Positions 58,675 through 64,000 of a DNA stretch of 64,000 nt are shown piece by piece; position 1 is the stretch's first letter; every line of letters begins with the position of its first letter. Source of the DNA: Melioribacteraceae bacterium (GTDB lineage Bacteria > Bacteroidota > Ignavibacteria > Ignavibacteriales > Melioribacteraceae); the NCBI GenBank assembly GCA_026417375.1, contig JAOADJ010000008.1:32640-96639 (forward strand), written 5' to 3'. A program made the translations under genes and the position numbers. A model generated the notes under the pieces. That model searched no databases, had not been told where the DNA came from, and worked only from the letters and a program-made list of their open reading frames with translations.

Positions 58675-60501
58675 ATGAAAAAATTTTTAATGCTTGTATT
58701 TTTTGTTTCAGTTACAAAGTTGTTTTCTCAAGAAATTGAAATTAACAAAATTGAACCGGGCAATTGGTGGCAAGGAATGAAGCTGAACAAAATACAATTA
58801 ATGATTTACGGTAAAAATTTAAAAAACTTTAAAGCAAGTTTTGATAATCCTAAAATAAAAATTATCAAAACCTATGAACTTGAAAACAATGACTATGCAT
58901 TCGTAGATATTGAGATTCCTAAAAATATATCACCTAAAACTTACAAGTTGAAATTACAAACCGGCAAAAAGATTGCTGAATTTAATTTTCCAATATTAAA
59001 GAGAGATACAGTTAAAAATAGATTTCAGGGATTTAATCAATCTGATATAATTTATCTTATCATGCCGGATCGGTTCGTTAACGGTGATTTTACAAACGAT
59101 TCCATTTCTGGTTATTATGATTCAATGCAGAAAATTTCTCATCAGGGAAGAGCTGGTGGTGATATTCAAGGTGTTATTAATAAGTTAGATTACTTAAAAG
59201 ATCTTGGTATAACTTCAATTTGGTTAACTCCCGTAGCTGAAAATAATACTTTTCGTTCCTATCATGGATACGCAGCAACTGATTTCTACAAAGTTGATCC
59301 ACGTTTTGGAACAAACGAGCTTTATAAAAAATTTGTAGAAGCAGCACATAAAAAAAATTTAAAAGTAATTTTAGATCATGTTGCTAATCATTGTAGCGAT
59401 GACCATCCTTGGATTAAAAATTTACCTATGAAAAACTGGTTTAACGGAACTTTGGATAATCACCTCGAAGCAAATCATAATAAAATGGTTTTTACAGATG
59501 TACATTCTGATAGTTCAACAATTAAACATGTTGAAAAAGGTTGGTTTGTTCGTTCTATGCCGGATTTAAATCAAGAAAATATTTTTGTTCAAAATTATAT
59601 AATTCAAAACACAATTTGGTGGATTGAATTTGCTGGCATTGATGGAATTCGTGAAGATACTTATCCTTACAATAATCAAATGTTTATGTCTAAATGGGCA
59701 AAAACAATTTTAAATGAATATCCTACATTAAATATTGTCGGAGAAGTTTGGACAGGAGAAGCTGATTTCCTTTCAACTTATCAAAGAAATAATTCTTTTA
59801 AAAAACCTAACACTTTTTTACCAAGTGTAACAGATTTTGCTTTACGTGATGTCTTAATTCGTTTTGTTGAAGGAAAAGATAACACTTATAATATTTACAA
59901 TATAATTGCAAAAGACTTTTTATATACAAATCCATTTCACCTTGTTACTTTTGTTGATAATCACGATTTACCAAGAATTATGTTTTTTGCAAAAGAAAAT
60001 ATTCAAAAAGCAAAACTGGCGTATGATATTTTATTTACAACTCGTGGCATTCCACAGATATTTTATGGTTCTGAAATTGGTATGGTTGGAACAGATGATC
60101 ATGGAAGTTTAAGAATTCCTTTTCCCGGTGGTTTTCCGAATGACAGAAGAAATGCCTTTGATGAAAAAGAAAGAACTGAATATGAAAATGATATTTTTAA
60201 TCATATAAAGTTGTTAATTCAATTAAGAAAAAATTATAAATCATTAACTCATGGAAAGTTAATTCATTTTCCTCCTGCAAATGATGTTTATTTTTATTTA
60301 AGAATTTTTAATGACGAAAAAATTTTAATTATGATAAACAATAAGTTGCAAAATCAAAAAGTTAATTTTTCTTCTTTGAAAAAATATATAACAGAAAAAA
60401 ATGTGTTAACTGATTTAAGATCAAATAAACTTTATAAACTTGATGGAGAAAACAAAATTGAAATTCCACAACTGAGCTGTTTGATTTTGAAAATAGATTA
60501 G
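58675..60501 (+). CDS. cyclomaltodextrinase/neopullulanase-like GH13 enzyme, exported
   Basis: This is a 608-residue protein with a signal peptide (1-18, ending TKLFSQ). The N-terminal domain (about 20-105, EINKIEPGNWWQGMKLNKIQLMIYGKNLKNF) is that of cyclomaltodextrinases. GH13 barrel (about 125-500): IYLIMPDRFVNGDFTND, TSIWLTPVAENN, VILDHVANHCSDDHPW, EFAGIDGIREDTYPYN (nucleophile), IVGEVWTGEADFL (acid) and VTFVDNHDLPR. A C-terminal beta domain follows. It acts on maltodextrins, cyclodextrins or pullulan, like SusA. No SusC/SusD genes are adjacent. Confidence 0.9.
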   Translation: MKKFLMLVFFVSVTKLFSQEIEINKIEPGNWWQGMKLNKIQLMIYGKNLKNFKASFDNPKIKIIKTYELENNDYAFVDIEIPKNISPKTYKLKLQTGKKIAEFNFPILKRDTVKNRFQGFNQSDIIYLIMPDRFVNGDFTNDSISGYYDSMQKISHQGRAGGDIQGVINKLDYLKDLGITSIWLTPVAENNTFRSYHGYAATDFYKVDPRFGTNELYKKFVEAAHKKNLKVILDHVANHCSDDHPWIKNLPMKNWFNGTLDNHLEANHNKMVFTDVHSDSSTIKHVEKGWFVRSMPDLNQENIFVQNYIIQNTIWWIEFAGIDGIREDTYPYNNQMFMSKWAKTILNEYPTLNIVGEVWTGEADFLSTYQRNNSFKKPNTFLPSVTDFALRDVLIRFVEGKDNTYNIYNIIAKDFLYTNPFHLVTFVDNHDLPRIMFFAKENIQKAKLAYDILFTTRGIPQIFYGSEIGMVGTDDHGSLRIPFPGGFPNDRRNAFDEKERTEYENDIFNHIKLLIQLRKNYKSLTHGKLIHFPPANDVYFYLRIFNDEKILIMINNKLQNQKVNFSSLKKYITEKNVLTDLRSNKLYKLDGENKIEIPQLSCLILKID

Positions 60502-60509
60502 ATAAAAAA

Positions 60510-60535
60510 TTGCAGTTGATAAAAATCAACTGCAA
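60510..60535. terminator. bidirectional terminator hairpin
   Basis: TTGCAGTTGA (60510-60519) and TCAACTGCAA (60526-60535) form a perfect 10-bp stem with a TAAAAA loop, between convergent stops at 60501 and 60543. Confidence 0.8.
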
Positions 60536-60542
60536 CTAAAAA

Positions 60543-61442
60543 TTAGTGAGCACCGCCTTCAAACATTTTTTCGCCAGCGGTTATTCTTAATTTTATATGA
60601 TTTTCTTTTGGGGGTAATGGACAAGTTGCATATTTAGTAAACACACATGGTGGATTGTAAGCTTTATTAAAATCAATATAAAAGTTTTTTCCATTTTTTG
60701 GTTTTTCGACACTTAAAAATCTTCCTGCACCATATGTTTCGTTTCCATTTGTTTCATCAGCAAAAATTATAAAAAATGAATCGCCACCACCATCTAAAGC
60801 TTCCAAAGAATATTCTTTTCCGTTTTTATTGAATAAAATTTTCCCAACGGTTTTTGATGTATCAATCATTCCTAAAATATTTGGTATTAATATTTCCTTT
60901 GGTGAATTATATTGAACAAACTTAGCTTCAATTTTCCATTCATCATTAATTGGAAAAGTTTCTATTCCCTTGAAATTTTTAACAAGCGGTGCTTCTAAAT
61001 CACGAAGTCGAACACCATATTTTTCACCGCGCTTTATTATATGCCATCTAAAATTATTATGCGCTAAAATTGTTGGATTACCTTTCAAATCATTTTGAAG
61101 AACTAATTTGTTTACTTTTTTTCCATCGCTTGTTACTTCTATATCAGAATTAATTTCGGCAACAACAATTGAATCTTTCAAAATAAATTTACCGATAAAC
61201 TTTGGGGCATTTTCCGGAAAAACTATTTCATTACTTTTATCTGAGCCAAATTTATTTTCCCCTTCTTTTAACCAAATTAATCCAACTAAATTTAGCCAAC
61301 CATTTTCTTTTTTAAGGTTTTCAATTCTTTTATTATGCCAGGTTTTAATTTCGTTAATATAGTCCGGGCTCCCTTTTTCTTTCAGAACTTCGCCACAAGA
61401 ACAAAGTATAAATAAAAACAGTGTGTAAAAAATTTTTTTCAT
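60543..61442 (-). CDS. DUF1684 family lipoprotein
   Basis: This is a 299-residue protein with a lipobox-like end of the signal sequence (LCSCG, Cys16). NGWLNLVGLIWLKEGENKFGSDKSNEIVFPENAP and the C-terminal FYIDFNKAYNPPCVFTKYATCPLPPKENHIKLRITAGEK are hallmarks of DUF1684. Function unknown. It follows the phosphatase gene by 12 nt and is probably co-transcribed with it. Confidence 0.9.
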   Translation of the reverse strand: MKKIFYTLFLFILCSCGEVLKEKGSPDYINEIKTWHNKRIENLKKENGWLNLVGLIWLKEGENKFGSDKSNEIVFPENAPKFIGKFILKDSIVVAEINSDIEVTSDGKKVNKLVLQNDLKGNPTILAHNNFRWHIIKRGEKYGVRLRDLEAPLVKNFKGIETFPINDEWKIEAKFVQYNSPKEILIPNILGMIDTSKTVGKILFNKNGKEYSLEALDGGGDSFFIIFADETNGNETYGAGRFLSVEKPKNGKNFYIDFNKAYNPPCVFTKYATCPLPPKENHIKLRITAGEKMFEGGAH

Positions 61443-61454
61443 AATAAATCAGAT

Positions 61455-62402
61455 TTATTTTTCAAATGATGTTTTATAAATAACATTTCCCTTGTAATCA
61501 ATAACCTGAACCAGAGTTTCTTTTTCTCCGACAGAAAAAGACATAAACCCATTAACAGATTTAGCAAACTTTGTGTATTTCATTGAACCTGTTTCTCTTA
61601 ATTCAGAACCTGCACCAGAGATAAAGAATTCTGTTTTGCCTTCAGCTTTTAAATGTTGTAGATCATGTTCATGTCCACATATATAACTATGAACATTATG
61701 TTTTTCTAAAATTGGTTTGAGAACTTCTCCTGTTTCACTTACCAGATCTTTTCTTTCTCCGCCAGTATAAACATGATGATGTCCAATTAAAAATTTCCAA
61801 TCAGCTTTTGAATGTGTGAGTAAACTGTCAATCCACTTAATTTGCTTTTCTGGATTTTTACCTTTTAAATCAGGATAAGCTTCGGGTCTTTTATAATAAC
61901 TTTTTTCAAATTGGTTTGTGTCTAAAAAAACAAAAAGAATTTTAACATTTGTAGATGGAATTGTTTTTTCAAATGAGTAATAATAATCGGGCATTTTCCA
62001 TCTTCTGCTTTTTTTAGAATAATCAATTTGAGCTTTTGTGTTTCCTCTATAATCATGATTTCCAAAAACAGGAAACCATTCTGTTAATAAATGCCCCTGA
62101 TTATAAACATTTTCAAAAGAATACCACCATTGCGGATCATCAACACTTGCCACTCCATATTCATAAAAATTATCGCCTGTTGAAATAATAAACATCGGAT
62201 TAATTTTAGCTGCTGCATTATCCATTGCTACCGCTGTTTCCTTTTGTAAAAAATGCCCTGCTCTGCCCCAATCACCAATAACAAAAAAATTGAAAGTGTT
62301 TTTAGGTGCTAATATCGGATCATTTTTCTTTAAAGTTTGTGCATTACTATTTATAACAAAAAATAAAAGTAAATAGTAAAATGTTTTTTGAATTAACTTC
62401 AT
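61455..62402 (-). CDS. tartrate-resistant (purple) acid phosphatase-like metallophosphoesterase, exported
   Basis: This is a 315-residue protein. The start is ATG 62402, where GAGG (62408-62411) is 5 nt upstream and a signal peptide (ending NSNAQ) begins; the longer frame to 62510 lacks this. Metal-binding blocks: FFVIGDWGRAGH, IISTGDNFYEYGV, FPVFGNHDYRGN, LIGHHHVYTGG and YICGHEHDLQHL, typical of TRAP/ACP5-type purple acid phosphatases. It probably frees phosphate from organic esters in the periplasm. Confidence 0.92.
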   Translation of the reverse strand: MKLIQKTFYYLLLFFVINSNAQTLKKNDPILAPKNTFNFFVIGDWGRAGHFLQKETAVAMDNAAAKINPMFIISTGDNFYEYGVASVDDPQWWYSFENVYNQGHLLTEWFPVFGNHDYRGNTKAQIDYSKKSRRWKMPDYYYSFEKTIPSTNVKILFVFLDTNQFEKSYYKRPEAYPDLKGKNPEKQIKWIDSLLTHSKADWKFLIGHHHVYTGGERKDLVSETGEVLKPILEKHNVHSYICGHEHDLQHLKAEGKTEFFISGAGSELRETGSMKYTKFAKSVNGFMSFSVGEKETLVQVIDYKGNVIYKTSFEK

Positions 62403-62519
62403 CCTTTCCTCATTATTTGTAGAAATATTATGTGCAAAATTAATTCTAATTTTAAAATAATGTTTATTTTTTTTTATATTACTTAAAGGACTTCTAAATA
62501 TTTTGGACAAGGAATATTA

Positions 62520-64000
62520 ATGGCTGACAAAAAGAAAAATAATAACACAAAAAAAAATTCAGCCACAACTAAGAAAATCAAGTCAAAGAAAAAAACTTCA
62601 TCTATACAAAATTTAAAATCAATTTACTTCGATACTATTTTTAAAAATTCCGGATTAGGAATTGTAATATTTAAACCTGACGGCACAATATTAAAAGTGA
62701 ACGACGCGGCTTTAAAAATGAGTGGTTACTCAGAAAATGAACTGAAATCAATTTCAAATTTTCTTTTCGTTCATCCAGATGATGTTAATTCTACACAAAA
62801 ACAAATTAAACAAATTCTTGAAGGGAAAATTTCTAGTTATAAAACTGAAAAAAGATACATTACAAAAGACAAAAAGATACTTCATACAATTCTTTCGGTA
62901 GCAGTAGTAAAAAAATACAGAAATAAACCAACTGAACTTATTGCCATAGTTGAAAACGTTAGTGAAACTAAACAAGCAAAATCTGAATTAGCTTATGAAC
63001 AAGCTTTATTAAATTCGTTACTAGATGGAATACCGGATTCAATTTACTTTAAAGATGTAAACAGCAGATTTATTAAAGTTAATAAAGCGATGTTAAGAAA
63101 GCATAACTTTAATAATGATCAAGAAATATTAGGCAAAACAGATTTTGAACTTTTTGGTGCAGAACACGCAAAACAAGCTTTTGAAGATGAGCAAAATATA
63201 ATTCAAACCGGCATTCCTATTATCAATAAAGAAGAAAAAGAAGATTGGTTAGATGGAAGAACCACTTGGGTTTCTACTACAAAAATGCCTCTTTATGATA
63301 AAGATGGAAAAATAATAGGCACATTTGGTTTATCAAGAGATATAACTGATAAAGTTGAAGCAGAAGAACAAATTAAAAATAGCGAAAAACTGTTTCGTTC
63401 ACTTTTCGAAAATTCTATTGACGGAATGTTTTTAATGTTAGATGTTGTTTTGGATTGCAATCAAGCTGTTTGCGACATGTTACAGTATAGTAAAAATGAA
63501 TTGTTGGGTCTTTCACCGGCAGATTTTTCTCCTGAATATCAACCGAATGGAAAAAAATCTCTTGACTATGCCAATGAAAAAATTAACGAGGCGTTAAATG
63601 GAAATCCTCAAAGATTTATGTGGATTCACAAAAGAAAAGATGGGACATTAATTGAAACAGATGTTAGTTTAAAAGAAGTATCTATAAGTGGAAATAAATT
63701 AGTTCAGGCAATTTTACGCGATGTTACCAAAAGAAATAAAAATGAAAAAATAAGAGAAGCTTTATTTGAAATTTCTGAAGCGGCTTTTACTGCACAAGAT
63801 ATTTATCAACTTTATGAAAAAATTCATAAAGTTGTCGGCAAATTAATGTCATCAAAAAATTTCTATATTGCTATTTATAACGAAGCTGATGAAACAATTT
63901 CATTTCCATATTGGGTTGATGAATTTGATCCGCCACAACCAACAAAAAAGTTAGGAAAGGGATTAACAGAATATGTTTTAAGAACAGGGCAAGCGGCTTT
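62520..64000 (+). CDS. multi-PAS/GAF sensor protein, probable histidine kinase (partial)
   Basis: The frame starts at ATG 62520 (AAGGA 7 nt upstream) and stays open to the right edge, giving about 493 residues. The first 35 residues are very lysine-rich and polar. Then come three PAS domains: about 42-155 (FKNSGLGIVIFKPDGTILKVN), 165-285 (LLDGIPDSIYFKDVNSRFIKVN ... GTFGLSRDITDK) and 295-410 (LFENSIDGMFLMLD ... QAILRDVTKRN). About 415 on begins a GAF domain (LYEKIHKVVGKLMSSKNFYIAIY, FPYWVDEFD, GKGLTEYVLRTGQ). The output domain lies outside the window; a histidine kinase is the most likely. No signal peptide or membrane helix is visible. Confidence 0.85.
   Translation, partial: MADKKKNNNTKKNSATTKKIKSKKKTSSIQNLKSIYFDTIFKNSGLGIVIFKPDGTILKVNDAALKMSGYSENELKSISNFLFVHPDDVNSTQKQIKQILEGKISSYKTEKRYITKDKKILHTILSVAVVKKYRNKPTELIAIVENVSETKQAKSELAYEQALLNSLLDGIPDSIYFKDVNSRFIKVNKAMLRKHNFNNDQEILGKTDFELFGAEHAKQAFEDEQNIIQTGIPIINKEEKEDWLDGRTTWVSTTKMPLYDKDGKIIGTFGLSRDITDKVEAEEQIKNSEKLFRSLFENSIDGMFLMLDVVLDCNQAVCDMLQYSKNELLGLSPADFSPEYQPNGKKSLDYANEKINEALNGNPQRFMWIHKRKDGTLIETDVSLKEVSISGNKLVQAILRDVTKRNKNEKIREALFEISEAAFTAQDIYQLYEKIHKVVGKLMSSKNFYIAIYNEADETISFPYWVDEFDPPQPTKKLGKGLTEYVLRTGQAA

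Noticed and set aside
62403..62510. Extended N-terminus of the phosphatase
   Set aside because: The extra 36 residues have no signal-peptide character; the ATG at 62402 has GAGG upstream and begins a clear signal peptide.

Overview
The window looks like chromosome of a low-GC, Gram-negative member of the Bacteroidota/Chlorobi/Ignavibacteria group, most likely Ignavibacteria. The evidence is four secreted proteins with C-terminal type IX secretion (T9SS) sorting domains carrying the NYPNPFNP signature, many Reg_prop sensor propellers, exported glycoside hydrolases, one Bacteroidetes-style TAnnTTTG promoter candidate, and strongly A/T-rich intergenic DNA. No tRNA, rRNA, CRISPR array, phage gene or insertion sequence was seen. 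The assignment comes from reading the sequence only; no database was searched.

Layout. 1-1.1 kb: the start of an M28 peptidase gene running off the left edge, then a DUF4920 protein. 1.2-14.2 kb (all minus strand): a PQQ-type beta-propeller protein, a small envelope protein, a T9SS-secreted Reg_prop propeller, a LuxR-type response regulator, its Reg_prop hybrid-type sensor kinase (broken by a frameshift in an A8 run), and two large T9SS cargo proteins (kelch/FN3 and YCF48-like). 14.4-17.9 kb: glycyl-tRNA synthetase with an apparent AUC start, and a TPR sensor kinase. 18-28.2 kb: a carbohydrate locus, with a GH127 enzyme divergent from a plus-strand run of a DUF1648 membrane protein, GH20, GH125 and a GH92-GH47 fusion. 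The plus-strand enzymes fit degradation of mannose-rich N-glycan-like material.

28.3-34.4 kb (minus): a PLP-dependent deaminase/desulfhydrase-like enzyme overlapping an amidohydrolase lipoprotein, then truA and alaS. 34.6-36.1 kb: a small exported protein and a TIGR01777 epimerase. 36.1-38.7 kb: three tightly packed pilin-like genes resembling the PilV-PilW-PilX minor pilin order; the PilX-like protein carries an ICHxPPGN...HxxHGDxxGxC module. 38.9-45.2 kb: a membrane methyltransferase, N-acetylmuramoyl-L-alanine amidase, cytochrome c, an SRPBCC protein, an AI-2E family permease, an alpha-amylase and a TlpA-like thioredoxin. 45.2-48.7 kb: a paired M16 protease (active plus non-catalytic subunit). 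48.9-53.5 kb: small exported proteins, a GH16 lipoprotein and a T9SS-secreted CotH kinase. 53.5-55.4 kb: DUF2200, DUF5714, and a gene-poor stretch with a truncated F420-type Rossmann remnant. 55.4-58.6 kb: katG divergent from oxyR. 58.7-64 kb: a cyclomaltodextrinase-like GH13, a DUF1684 lipoprotein, a tartrate-resistant-phosphatase-like enzyme and a multi-PAS sensor protein running off the right edge.

The main points for a second look are the GH92-GH47 fusion, the non-canonical glyS start, the A8 frameshift in the sensor kinase, a REP-like palindrome lodged in frame in three T9SS sorting domains, and the pilin-like operon with its Cys/His module.
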